From positions 62,001 to 126,000 of the forward strand of contig JAXLYI010000015.1 of NCBI GenBank assembly GCA_046351555.1: DNA of 64,000 nt, in the 5' to 3' direction. The notes beneath the pieces are model-generated. The model did not search any database, was not told the DNA's origin, and saw only the letters and a list, made by a program, of their open reading frames with translations. This stretch comes from CAISKJ01 sp046351555. Its GTDB lineage: Bacteria > Myxococcota_A > Polyangia > Polyangiales > Ga0077539. Below, in pieces: positions 1 through 8,254 of the stretch. How positions within the stretch are numbered: position 1 is the first letter of the stretch; each line of letters begins with the position of its first letter. The translations under genes were made by a program, and so were the position numbers.

Positions 1-1
1 C

Positions 2-100
2 GTCGCGGTGAGCGCGCTCCTCAAGCCCGACGAGGACGACGCGCCGAAGCCCGAGGCGCCTCCGCCTGCGCCCGAGGCTCCGCCCGAGGCCGCGCCGTGA
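2..100 (+). CDS. C-terminal tail of an unknown protein (5' end outside window)
   Basis: Only the last 32 residues are visible, reading from base 2 to a TGA at 98-100. After a short hydrophobic stretch the tail is dominated by Pro, Glu and Ala, as in many linker-like C-termini of envelope proteins in this lineage. The stop overlaps the GTG start of the next gene (GTGA), so the two are probably translationally coupled. The function cannot be told from this fragment. Because the partner is a radical SAM/SPASM enzyme, a peptide substrate is one possibility, but nothing in the visible tail proves it. Confidence 0.55.
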   Translation, partial: VAVSALLKPDEDDAPKPEAPPPAPEAPPEAAP

Positions 101-1242
101 AGACGCGCCCCGAGCGCTTCGGCGCGTGGGCCCGCGTCGACGACGGCACCCTCGTCGCCGTCGACCGCGTGCTCGCGCGGCGGCTCGGCATCGACGGCGG
201 CGCGCTCTGGGACGACGCTGTTCCTGCGCCCGACCCGTGGCCGCTGGAGGTCCACGTGGCGGTGACGTCACGATGCCCGGCGGGATGCGGCGGCTGCTAC
301 CAGTCGGCGACGCGCGACGGCGAGGACGTCCCGCTGGCGGTGCTCACCGAGCGCCTCGACGCGCTGGCCGCGCGCGGGGTGTTCACGGTGGCGTTCGGCG
401 GCGGCGAGCCGCTGCTGCGCGACGACCTCGGCGAGCTCGCGCGCCTGGCGCGGGCCCGCGGGATGGTGCCGGTGGTGACGACGAGCGGCCTCGGGATGAC
501 GCGCGAAAAGGCCGAGGCGCTCCGCGATTTCGCGCAGGTGAACGTCTCCCACGACGGCGTCGCCGGCGGCTACGCGGCGGTGCGCGGCTTCGCGGGCGAG
601 TCGATGGCCGACCGCGCCGTCCGCCTGCTCGCGGAGGCCGGCGTGGCGGTGGGCGTCAACCACGTCCTCACGCGGCAGAACGTCGACGGCCTCGCGGCCA
701 CCGCGCGCCACGCGCGCTCGCTCGGCGCGCGGGAGATGCAACTGCTCCGGTACAAGCCGGCGGGGCGCGCGGCGTCGCCGGAGTACCTCGCGCGCCGGCT
801 CACGCGCGAGCAGGTGGCGGCGCTCGGCGACGCGGTGCGCGCGGTGGCGGCCGAGCACGAGGGGGCGTTGTCGGTGCGGGTGGACTGCGCGATGGTGCCG
901 CTGCTGTCGGGCGCGCTCGACGACGCGGCGGCGCTGGCGCGCTTCGGGGTGTTCGGGTGCGAGGCGGGGCGGCACCTCGCGGCGCTGCGGCGCGACGGCG
1001 CGGTGGCCGGGTGCAGCTTCGGCGCGGGCGTGAGCGCGCGGGGGGGCGTGGAGGCGTGGGCCGAGGACGAGGCGCTCGCGGCGCTGCGGCGCTACGCGGA
1101 GGCGCCGCCGGAGCCTTGCGCGTCGTGCGGGCTGCGGCCGGTGTGCCGGGGCGGCTGCAGGATCGTCAGCGAGCACCTGACGGGCGCGTGGGCGCCGGAC
1201 CCGGAGTGCCCGCGGGTGATCGCCGCGCGCGAGCGGGGGTGA
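97..1242 (+). CDS. radical SAM/SPASM-domain enzyme
   Basis: This 381-residue cytosolic protein should bind a [4Fe-4S] cluster and cleave S-adenosylmethionine to start radical chemistry. The cluster motif is C60-x3-C64-x2-C67, followed by a glycine-rich GGGEP motif near residue 100, both standard for the family. The C-terminal 120 residues contain a spaced set of cysteines ending in a CxxCx5CxxxC-like cluster (SPASM/Twitch type), which typically holds auxiliary Fe-S clusters in peptide-modifying enzymes (PqqE, AlbA and anSME relatives). The GTG start at 97 overlaps the previous stop by four bases, which supports it. The substrate is unknown; it may be a ribosomal peptide, a protein or a small molecule. 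The family call is firm, the specific reaction is not. Confidence 0.85.
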   Translation: MKTRPERFGAWARVDDGTLVAVDRVLARRLGIDGGALWDDAVPAPDPWPLEVHVAVTSRCPAGCGGCYQSATRDGEDVPLAVLTERLDALAARGVFTVAFGGGEPLLRDDLGELARLARARGMVPVVTTSGLGMTREKAEALRDFAQVNVSHDGVAGGYAAVRGFAGESMADRAVRLLAEAGVAVGVNHVLTRQNVDGLAATARHARSLGAREMQLLRYKPAGRAASPEYLARRLTREQVAALGDAVRAVAAEHEGALSVRVDCAMVPLLSGALDDAAALARFGVFGCEAGRHLAALRRDGAVAGCSFGAGVSARGGVEAWAEDEALAALRRYAEAPPEPCASCGLRPVCRGGCRIVSEHLTGAWAPDPECPRVIAARERG

Positions 1243-1304
1243 GCGGGGGGCGGGGTGGCGCTGACCCGCGGCGGCGCGTCGTGGTACACGCTCGGCCCTC
1301 GGCC

Positions 1305-2069
1305 ATGAAGTTCGAACAGCTCGACCGGCGGATGCGCGTCTACGAGACCGCCCACGACCACTGCGTGCTCCCGGGCGTCCACATGGTGGCCCGCATCGAC
1401 GGGCGGTCGTTCTCGCACCTCACGCGCGTCGCGCAGAAGTTCGACGCGCCCTACGACGAGCGCTTCCGCGACTGCATGGTGGCCACGCTCGAGCACGTCA
1501 TGGGCTGCGGCTTCTCCACCGTGTACGGCCACACCCAGAGCGACGAGATGTCCGTCCTCTTCCGGCGCGACGAGAAGACCTTCGGGCGCAAGCTCCGGAA
1601 GTTCCTGTCGGTGCTGGCGGGGGAGGCGAGCGCGCGGTTCTCGCTCGCGCTCGGGGCGCACGGGGCCTTCGACTGCCGCGTGTGCCAGCTCCCGCGCGAC
1701 CAGGACGTCGTCGACTACTTCCGCTGGCGCCACGAGGACGCCCACCGCAACGCGCTCAACGGCCACTGCTACTGGCTCCTGCGGCGCCAGGGCAAGAGCG
1801 ACGCGGAGGCCACCCGCGCCCTCGACGGGCTCAACGTCGCCCAGCGCAACGAGCTCCTCTTCGCCCACGGCATCAACTTCAACGACGTCCCCGCGTGGCA
1901 GAAGCGCGGCGTCGGCGTCTACTGGCGCGACGTCCCCCACGAGGGCACCGACCCGCGCACCGGCGCGCCCGTCACCTCGGTGCGCAAGGCCCTCCACGTC
2001 GACCACGCGCTCCCCAAAGGCGACGACTACGACGCCTTCGTCCGCGCCTTCCTCGACGCTCAGCCCTGA
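1305..2069 (+). CDS. Thg1-like tRNA 3'-5' nucleotidyltransferase
   Basis: This 254-residue protein matches the tRNA-His guanylyltransferase/Thg1-like family, which adds nucleotides to the 5' end of RNA in the 3'-5' direction. It has the N-terminal RIDGRSFS segment with the first metal-binding Asp, the GHTQSDEMS segment with the second acidic pair, and a downstream HGINFNDVP stretch corresponding to the conserved HIN region. Length is right for the family. Bacterial members are known from Myxococcus and are usually tRNA 5'-end repair enzymes rather than essential guanylyltransferases; that role is inferred here. The ATG at 1305 lies 62 bases after the radical SAM gene, with a TACACG motif at 1285. 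The gene ends convergently with the PIN gene, overlapping it by ten bases. Confidence 0.9.
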   Translation: MKFEQLDRRMRVYETAHDHCVLPGVHMVARIDGRSFSHLTRVAQKFDAPYDERFRDCMVATLEHVMGCGFSTVYGHTQSDEMSVLFRRDEKTFGRKLRKFLSVLAGEASARFSLALGAHGAFDCRVCQLPRDQDVVDYFRWRHEDAHRNALNGHCYWLLRRQGKSDAEATRALDGLNVAQRNELLFAHGINFNDVPAWQKRGVGVYWRDVPHEGTDPRTGAPVTSVRKALHVDHALPKGDDYDAFVRAFLDAQP

Positions 2070-2473
2070 CAGCGCGCGAGCAGTTCCGCGGGCGTCCACA
2101 CCGCGAACCCGAGGTGCGTCGGGTAGTGCTTCGCGTTGCCCGTCACCACCGCGAGCGCTCCACCCGCCAGCGCCACGTCGACGAACACCCGGTCGTCGCC
2201 GTCGATGAGCGCGTGCGCCGACGGGGCCGCCACCGCCACCCGCTCGCAGCCGTCGAGCACCGTGCGCAGCAGCGCCTCGCGCCGCGCGACGTCGACCTTT
2301 GAAAACTTCGGCCGCGCCAGCACCTCGCGGTACTCCGCCTCGATCGCCGCGTCGACCAGGACCACCGCCCCGCGGTCCCGCATCGCCCGGAGCGCGAGGT
2401 CGGGCGTGCGCCCCGGCGTCAGCAGCGCCGACACGAGGACGTTGGTGTCGATCACCAGCCGGGCCCCGCGCAT
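2060..2473 (-). CDS. PIN-domain protein (putative ribonuclease toxin, orphan)
   Basis: The 137-residue protein begins with the PIN signature LVIDTNVLVSALL, in which Asp9 is the first metal ligand, and carries further acidic residues around 47-50 and 93-99, the latter in a DGDDRVFVDVAL segment. This fits the small PIN-family toxin component group (COG1569-like), metal-dependent endoribonucleases. The ATG at 2473 lies 4 bases after the stop of the citrate synthase gene, so it may be transcribed as the last gene of that run. No small antitoxin gene with a DNA-binding domain is visible on either side, so it appears to be an orphan. It overlaps the end of the Thg1-like gene by 10 bases on the opposite strand. 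Confidence 0.8.
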   Translation of the reverse strand: MRGARLVIDTNVLVSALLTPGRTPDLALRAMRDRGAVVLVDAAIEAEYREVLARPKFSKVDVARREALLRTVLDGCERVAVAAPSAHALIDGDDRVFVDVALAGGALAVVTGNAKHYPTHLGFAVWTPAELLARCQG

Positions 2474-2477
2474 CGCC

Positions 2478-3647
2478 TCACCCGCCCACGTAGCGGGCCC
2501 GCGGGCGCAGGATCTCCCCCGACGCGCGCTGCTCGTCGGCGTGGGCGATCCAGCCCGCCGCCCGGCCCGCCGCGAACACCGCGGCCGCGGCCCCCGCCGG
2601 CAGCCCGAAGGCCATGCGCACCGCCGCGAGGCCCACGTCGAGGCTCGGCGGCTCGACGCCCGCGTCGCGCGCCGCGTCGATGAGCGCCGCCAGCGAAGAC
2701 CATCGCGCGCGCCCCGCGGCCTCGGCCAGGCGCAGCAATGACGCCGCGCGGGGGTCGCCCTTCGGGTACAGCGGGTGGCCGAAGCCCGGCACCGCCTCGC
2801 CGCGCCGACGACGCCCCGCCACATCGGCCGGGGTGAGCTCCGCGGCCGCGCGCTCGACCGCGTCGGACATGCGCCCGTGGCGCGACCCGGTGAGCGTCGC
2901 GAGCGCCGCGAGGAGGCACGCGCCAGCGTCCGCGCCCGCCGAGGCCGCGACGCGCGCGGCGAAGGTCGAGGGGTTGAGCTCGTGGTCGGCGCAGAGGACC
3001 AGCGCGCGGTTCACCGCCGTCGCCTGCTCGTCGCTCACGGCGCCGGCGAGCGCGCGGACGGTGCAGCGGGCCACGGTGGGCTCCGCCGCGCAGGCCGTGA
3101 GGTGGGCGTCGTCCCACGGCCCGAGGAGGCTCGCGACGCGGCGGACGGCGGCGCGCGGCGCGTCCCACCCGGGGAGCACCGAGACGCCGACGCGGACGCG
3201 GTCGAGCGCGTCGCCTACGACGGTGAGCGGGCGGAGCGGCGCCCACCACGCGCCGGGCTCGACGGGCCACGGGGGTGCGGACGGCGGAAGGGTGTCGTGC
3301 CAGAGGAGCTCGCACACGCGCTCGAAGGCGACGTCGGACTCGGCGAGGGCGACGGCGTCGCGGCCGCGGTACCGGGGGGCGCCCGCGGACACGTCGGAGA
3401 TGCGCGTCTCGAGCACGGCCTCGCCCCAGCGGAGCGCGCCCGCGGCGACCGGCCCGTGGCCCGCGCGGGCGTCGCGGCGGGCCTTCAAGCGGAGCACGTC
3501 GTCGCGGACGTAGCGCCGGCCCTGGCGCGTCCCCACCACGCGGACGAGGCCGCGGCTGACGTAGCTGTAGAGCGTGGCGGCCTTCACGTCGAGGAGCGCG
3601 ACGGCCTCGCGGGCGGTGACGTAGTCGCGCGCGGGCGCTCCGCTCAT
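2478..3647 (-). CDS. citrate synthase family protein with N-terminal helix-turn-helix
   Basis: This 389-residue protein fuses a MerR/excisionase-like helix-turn-helix (about residues 8-58, with VTAREAVALLDVKAATLYSY and a following RxGRRYVRDD turn) to a citrate synthase fold. The catalytic elements of citrate synthase are visible: His in CADHELNPST, His in VPGFGHPLYP, and Asp in PPSLDVGLAAVRMA. The enzyme would condense acetyl-CoA or propionyl-CoA with oxaloacetate. The DNA-binding-like head suggests DNA or oligomer contacts and is known in a subgroup of citrate-synthase-like proteins. The start overlaps the stop of the upstream dehydrogenase gene (ATGA), so the two are coupled. Whether this is the main TCA-cycle enzyme is doubtful given the accessory context. 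Confidence 0.85.
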   Translation of the reverse strand: MSGAPARDYVTAREAVALLDVKAATLYSYVSRGLVRVVGTRQGRRYVRDDVLRLKARRDARAGHGPVAAGALRWGEAVLETRISDVSAGAPRYRGRDAVALAESDVAFERVCELLWHDTLPPSAPPWPVEPGAWWAPLRPLTVVGDALDRVRVGVSVLPGWDAPRAAVRRVASLLGPWDDAHLTACAAEPTVARCTVRALAGAVSDEQATAVNRALVLCADHELNPSTFAARVAASAGADAGACLLAALATLTGSRHGRMSDAVERAAAELTPADVAGRRRRGEAVPGFGHPLYPKGDPRAASLLRLAEAAGRARWSSLAALIDAARDAGVEPPSLDVGLAAVRMAFGLPAGAAAAVFAAGRAAGWIAHADEQRASGEILRPRARYVGG

Positions 3648-4951
3648 CGGTGGACGCGCCAGATGACGCCGGCCGCGTCGTCGACCACGAGGATCGACCC
3701 GTCGCCGAGCTCGAGGAGGCCCGCGGGGCGGCCCCAGGGCTCGCCCTCGGGCGTGGCGAAGCCGGTGAGGAAGTCCTCGACGACGCCGGTGGGGCGGCCG
3801 TTGGCGAAGCGGGCGCAGACGACCTTGTAGCCGACGCGGGCGGAGCGGTTCCACGAGCCGTGGAGGGCGACGAGGGCGTCGCCGCGCATGGGGGCGACGC
3901 CGTCGCGCGTCGGGAAGATGAGCCCGAGGGCGGCGACGTGGGCGCCGAGGGCGAGGTCGGGCACGACGGCCGCGCGCACGAGGTCGGGGCGCTCGCCGGC
4001 GTGGCGCGGGTCTTCGTGGGCGCCGAAGTACGCGAAGGGCCAGCCGTAGAACGCGCCCTCGCGCACGGCGGTGAGGTAGTCGGGGACGAGGTCGTCGCCG
4101 AGCTCGTCGCGCTCGTTGACGGTGGTGTAGAGCGCGCCCGTGTCGGGGTGGAGCGCCATGCCGAGCGGGTTGCGGAGGCCGGTGGCGTAGGGGCGGAAGT
4201 GGGTTCCGTCGGGGCTCATCGCGCTGATGGCGGCGCGGCGCGGGTCGTCTTCGACGTCGACGTTGGTCGCCGAGCCCACCGTGACGAACACCGTGTGCCC
4301 GTCGGCCGACACCAGCACGTTGCGCGTCCAGTGCTGGTTGTAGCCGTGGCCGGGCAGCGCGGCGACGCGCTCGGGTGCGCCCTGCGCCTCCGTCTGCCCC
4401 GCCGCGTAGCGGAAGCGGAGCACCGCGTCGGTGCACGCGACGTAGAGCCAGCCGTCGGGGTGGAAGGCCATCCCCAGCGGGAGCGAGAGGCCGCGGGCGA
4501 AGACGAACCTCCCCTCGGCGCGGCCGTCGCCGTCGGCGTCGCGCAGCACGCTCACCGTCCCCGCGGTGTGGTCCGACAGGAACACGTCGCCGTTGGGCGC
4601 GAGCGCGAGCCAGCGACCGCCGGGCTTGGCCGAAGCCCACTGGTCCACGCGCGTCCCGGGCGGCCCCGCGGGCGCGGCGTCGGGCGGGCGGTTGACCAGG
4701 CGCGCGGGGTTGGACGCCGACGGCGTGTGGAACGGCGCGGGGAGCCGCAGCGTCGCGCCGAGGCCCACGCCCGCGGTCGGCGACGCGAGCAGCGGCGCGT
4801 GCGCGGCGGGCGACGCGGGGGCGGCGGGCCTCGCGGCGGCGGGGCGGTCGTGCGCGACGGGGGCGCGCGTCGGCGCGGGGCGGCGCGAGCACGCGAGCGC
4901 GGAGAGCGCGACGGCGGCGAGGGAGAGGGCGGGCGGCGGGGTCATTCTCAT
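3644..4951 (-). CDS. sorbosone/PQQ-dependent sugar dehydrogenase-like lipoprotein
   Basis: The 435-residue protein has a lipoprotein signal peptide (hydrophobic core, then A-L-A-Cys21), so it should be anchored in the envelope. After a Pro/Ala-rich spacer (22-95), residues of about 100-435 form a six-bladed propeller of the glucose/sorbosone dehydrogenase type. Markers are LPLGMAFHPDGWLYVA, the GYNQHWTRN segment, and TTVNERDELGDDLVPDYLT, which is typical of the sorbosone dehydrogenase subgroup. The family oxidises sugars or aldoses with PQQ, but many members have no proven activity. The ATG at 4951 was chosen because it directly precedes the signal peptide; a second in-frame ATG lies two codons in. 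It sits 26 bases after the phosphatase gene and overlaps the citrate synthase start. Confidence 0.85.
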   Translation of the reverse strand: MRMTPPPALSLAAVALSALACSRRPAPTRAPVAHDRPAAARPAAPASPAAHAPLLASPTAGVGLGATLRLPAPFHTPSASNPARLVNRPPDAAPAGPPGTRVDQWASAKPGGRWLALAPNGDVFLSDHTAGTVSVLRDADGDGRAEGRFVFARGLSLPLGMAFHPDGWLYVACTDAVLRFRYAAGQTEAQGAPERVAALPGHGYNQHWTRNVLVSADGHTVFVTVGSATNVDVEDDPRRAAISAMSPDGTHFRPYATGLRNPLGMALHPDTGALYTTVNERDELGDDLVPDYLTAVREGAFYGWPFAYFGAHEDPRHAGERPDLVRAAVVPDLALGAHVAALGLIFPTRDGVAPMRGDALVALHGSWNRSARVGYKVVCARFANGRPTGVVEDFLTGFATPEGEPWGRPAGLLELGDGSILVVDDAAGVIWRVHR

Positions 4952-4977
4952 GAGATGCGGCCGCGGTGCGCGGGGCG

Positions 4978-7374
4978 CTACGGGCGGTTGATGTTGAGCA
5001 CGTAGGCGCCGGTGCCGCCGCCGGGGAGGGCGCCGGGGCCTTCGGGGCGCGCGTTGAAGCCCGACACCACCACGGTCACCGTGCGGCCCGCGGCGAGCCC
5101 GAGGTCGACGCGGCTGGCGTATCCGGCCCCGGGGTAGTCGTCGCTGCACCCGAGGATCGTCGCGCCGCACGCGCCGTCGCGCACGTGGAGGACGGTGTCG
5201 TAGTCCGAGCCGAAGGTGTCGAAGCGCCACGCCCCCGTGGAGGGCGCCGTCCACTGGAAGGTGACGTCGCGGCCGGACTGCGCGCAGTTGGCGAAGAGGC
5301 TGCCGCCGACCGCGCCCACCGTGCCCGAGGCGACGCGGCCGGTGGCCGAGCCGAGGTCGCGGTCGGGGCAGCGGCTCACATCGCGCGCGTTGAGCATCCA
5401 CGGGAGCGTGGGGTTGGCGCTCTCGACCACCACCACCACGCGCTCGCCCGCGTTGAGCGCGACGCGCGCGGCGGCCTGGATGCCGCTCGCGGTGTCGTTG
5501 CACGCGAGCTCGGGGCCGTTGCAGGCCGCGCGGTGGACGTGGAGCCAGGTGTTGTTGTTGCGGTCGGAGCCGGCGGTGTCGAAGGAGAACGTCCCGGCGC
5601 TCGGCGCCGTCCAGGTCACGGCCGCGTCGAGGAGCCCGGCGCCGCCGCAGCTCCCGCGCGCGGTGTCGGCGCGGCCGGCCATGGTGCCGGTGGCGATGGC
5701 GCGGCCGAGGGCGGAGCCGGCGTCGGCGACCACGCACGCGCACGACGTCTCCGAGGCGCAGTCGGGGTCGGCGCAGTCGACGCTTCCGTCGCCGTCGTCG
5801 TCGGTGCCGTCGGCGCAGAGCGATTCGAAGGGGGCGTAGAGGTCGCGGCCGTCGAGGCGCCACGCGGGGGTGGGCGTCGCGCCGAGGAAGTGCATCACCG
5901 TCGGGTGGACGTCGAGGTGCGAGAGCGCGCCCCGCGTCGGCAGCGCGAAGGTGGCGCCGGGGCCGAGGTAGCCGACGGGGATCTCCTGGTTGGCGGCGTT
6001 CATCGCGCCGTGGGAGGTCCCCTCGCCGCCGTGGTCGGTGACAAACACCACGAGCCAGAACTCCCGCGCCAGCGTCGGCCGTTCGAAGAGCCCGTCGAGC
6101 ATCCGCCCGAGGTTGTCGTCGGCGCCCTGGAGGGCCGCCACGTAGTTGGGGTTGGCGGCGGAGAAGCCCGTGGTGTGGCCCGCGTGGTCGACGTCGTCGA
6201 GGTGGACGAAATGGACGTCGGCCGAGCCCGCGCGCAGCGTGGCGGCCATCGCGTTGGCCACGGTGAGGTCGTCGCCCATCGAGCGCTCGTCGAGCGCGTC
6301 GGGCTCGACGAGCTGGAGGATGTCGGGCCAGTGCGCCGCCACGGAGGTGCGGAGCCGCAAACCGTTGCGCGCGCGGGACAGGAAGGTGGGCCACGCCGGG
6401 TCGCGCGACGCGTAGTTGGCGTTGGCGGTGATCCGGTGCTTCGTCGGCTCGACGCCGGTGAGCACGGAGGCCCAGCCCGGCCCGGAGAGCGTGGCCGCGG
6501 TGCGCTGCGTGGTGGCGCGCGGGATCCACTGGCCGAAGCCGCGCAGCGCCGCGAGGTTGGGCATCGTCGCCGCTGGCACGAGGTCGGCCCGCACGCCGTC
6601 GACGCCGACCACCAGCACCTTGTGGGGCTGCGTCGGGTCGGGGCTCCCGAGCGCGCGGAGCTGAACCGGCACCGCCCCCGCGTCGCGCATCCCCGCGGTG
6701 TCGCGGATCACCACCGAGGCCGAGCTCACCCCGCCGGTGACGCGCGCGCCGTTGACCCGCAGCGTGAGCCGCCCCGCGGCCGCGTCGTAGGCCGCGGCGA
6801 GCCAGGGCACGGAGGTCTGCGCTTCGAACACCGCGCACCCGCGCTCGGTGACGGGGACGTCGAGCGTCGCCTCCATCGATGCCTGGCCCACCCAGGTGAA
6901 GCGCTGCGGCATGGCGGGGACGCGCACCGCGGCCACGACGCCGGGGTTGCGTGTCCGGTCGTTGTCGTCGCAGTCGACGCCGGCGGGGTAGCCGTCGCCG
7001 TCGCGGTCGACGCCGGCCTCCACCGCGTCGAGGGGCGGGGGCGCGTCGCGCGCGACGTCCGGCGGCGCGTCGGGGACGACGGGGAGGTCGGGCGCGGCGT
7101 CGCGCACGTCGAGGGCGACGTCGGGTGCCGCGTCGAGGGCGACGTCGGGGGGCGCGTCGGGTGCTGCATCGAGGGCGACGTCGGGCGTCGCATCGAGGGC
7201 GATGTCGGGCGCGGCGTCGGCGCGGTCGGGGGCGACGTCGGGCGGCGGGGCGACGTCGACGGCGGCCTCGTCGGCTGCGACGTCGGGCGCGACGCCGACG
7301 CCGGGCGCGGGGTGCGAGAGGCCGCACGCGGCGGCGAGCGCGCACGCGGCGAGGAGGCCGAGGCGTGGGGTCAT
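4978..7374 (-). CDS. alkaline-phosphatase-superfamily lipoprotein with metal-binding and PPC-like domains
   Basis: This 798-residue exported protein has a lipobox ending near Cys17. Residues 27-120 are a low-complexity linker of repeated Asp-Val-Ala-Pro units. A MopE/thrombospondin-type calcium motif (DRDGDGYPAGVDCDDND) lies at 123-139. The catalytic part is a nucleotide pyrophosphatase/phosphodiesterase-type fold: LVVGVDGVRADLV around Asp259, a SGPGWASVLTG nucleophile-region segment near 297, VDHAGHTTG, and DHGGEGTSHG as later metal-ligand motifs. After a second Asp-rich motif come two similar domains of about 110 residues with a W-T-A-P-S-x-G core, resembling pre-peptidase C-terminal domains. 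It probably hydrolyses phosphodiesters or phosphomonoesters outside the cytoplasm. The start lies one base after the stop of the Fe-S gene. Confidence 0.85.
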   Translation of the reverse strand: MTPRLGLLAACALAAACGLSHPAPGVGVAPDVAADEAAVDVAPPPDVAPDRADAAPDIALDATPDVALDAAPDAPPDVALDAAPDVALDVRDAAPDLPVVPDAPPDVARDAPPPLDAVEAGVDRDGDGYPAGVDCDDNDRTRNPGVVAAVRVPAMPQRFTWVGQASMEATLDVPVTERGCAVFEAQTSVPWLAAAYDAAAGRLTLRVNGARVTGGVSSASVVIRDTAGMRDAGAVPVQLRALGSPDPTQPHKVLVVGVDGVRADLVPAATMPNLAALRGFGQWIPRATTQRTAATLSGPGWASVLTGVEPTKHRITANANYASRDPAWPTFLSRARNGLRLRTSVAAHWPDILQLVEPDALDERSMGDDLTVANAMAATLRAGSADVHFVHLDDVDHAGHTTGFSAANPNYVAALQGADDNLGRMLDGLFERPTLAREFWLVVFVTDHGGEGTSHGAMNAANQEIPVGYLGPGATFALPTRGALSHLDVHPTVMHFLGATPTPAWRLDGRDLYAPFESLCADGTDDDGDGSVDCADPDCASETSCACVVADAGSALGRAIATGTMAGRADTARGSCGGAGLLDAAVTWTAPSAGTFSFDTAGSDRNNNTWLHVHRAACNGPELACNDTASGIQAAARVALNAGERVVVVVESANPTLPWMLNARDVSRCPDRDLGSATGRVASGTVGAVGGSLFANCAQSGRDVTFQWTAPSTGAWRFDTFGSDYDTVLHVRDGACGATILGCSDDYPGAGYASRVDLGLAAGRTVTVVVSGFNARPEGPGALPGGGTGAYVLNINRP

Positions 7375-7375
7375 G

Positions 7376-8254
7376 TCAGGGCTTCCCGCTGTTGACGTAG
7401 CGCCAGCCGAAGCGGCCCTTGACGCAGAGGTGGCCGCCCGTGACGGTGGAGTCGAGCGGCGAGGTGACCTTCACCACCTTGTCGTCCTGCGCGTGGAGGG
7501 TAACGGCGCAGCCGACGCCGCAGTAGGGGCACACCGTGGTGGAGGTCGCCTGCCGCGACTCGTCCCACGTCCCCTCCCGCCGCATCTCGTGCTCGGTGCG
7601 GAACATCAGCGCCCCCGTCGGGCACACGCCCACGCAGTTGCCGCAGAACACGCAGGCCGACTCGGGCAGCGTCGCCTCGAACTCCGTCGCCACGCGCGCC
7701 CCGAAGCCGCGGCCCGCGATGGCGATGGCGAAGGTGTTCTGCGCGTCGTCGCCGCAGGCCTCGACGCACTTGTAGCAGAGGACGCACTTCGCGTAGTCGC
7801 GGACGAAGAGCTCGTTGTCGTCCTTCACCGGCGCCGCGGCCGCAGTGGCCGCGCCGGGGCCGAAGCGCGCCGGGTCGCCGCCGTAGCGCGGGAGCCACTC
7901 GGCCACGGCCCCCGTGAGCGAGGCGTCGACCGACGAGGCCAGGAGCTCGAGCACCACCTTGCGCGCCGTCCGCACGCGGGCCGAGTCGGTGTGGACCACC
8001 ATCCCGGGCTCGACCCGCCGCGAGCACGCCGGGACGAGCACCCGCGACCCCTGGAGCTCGACCACGCAAACCCGGCAGGCGTTGACGGGCGTGAGGTTGT
8101 CGGCCTGGCAGAGCGTCGGCACGTCGACGCCGAGCGCGCGGCAGGCGTCGAGGATCGTCGCGCCCTCGGGCACGCGCGCGGCGCGGCCGTCGACGGTGAG
8201 CTCCACGGGGCGCTCAGGCGGCGCGGTGGTGGGGACGACCGGGAGGTGCCTCAT
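7376..8254 (-). CDS. NAD-dependent formate dehydrogenase alpha-like Fe-S protein lacking the molybdopterin domain
   Basis: The 292 residues match the N-terminal electron-relay part of the large formate dehydrogenase alpha subunit (FdsA/FdhA) and end where the catalytic domain would start. In order there is a [2Fe-2S] domain (Cys49, Cys60, Cys63, Cys77), a two-cluster ferredoxin domain (Cys157/160/163/167 and Cys201/204/207/211), and the molybdopterin-family [4Fe-4S] motif with Cys242, Cys245, Cys249 and Cys277 in CVKGRFGWRYV. A TGA follows six residues later. Full-length relatives continue for about 650 residues of bis-MGD-binding domain, and no such coding follows here; the next gene is a phosphatase. 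It overlaps the NuoE-NuoF fusion gene by four bases. It may act as a ferredoxin-like electron carrier for that diaphorase, or be a remnant. Confidence 0.8.
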   Translation of the reverse strand: MRHLPVVPTTAPPERPVELTVDGRAARVPEGATILDACRALGVDVPTLCQADNLTPVNACRVCVVELQGSRVLVPACSRRVEPGMVVHTDSARVRTARKVVLELLASSVDASLTGAVAEWLPRYGGDPARFGPGAATAAAAPVKDDNELFVRDYAKCVLCYKCVEACGDDAQNTFAIAIAGRGFGARVATEFEATLPESACVFCGNCVGVCPTGALMFRTEHEMRREGTWDESRQATSTTVCPYCGVGCAVTLHAQDDKVVKVTSPLDSTVTGGHLCVKGRFGWRYVNSGKP

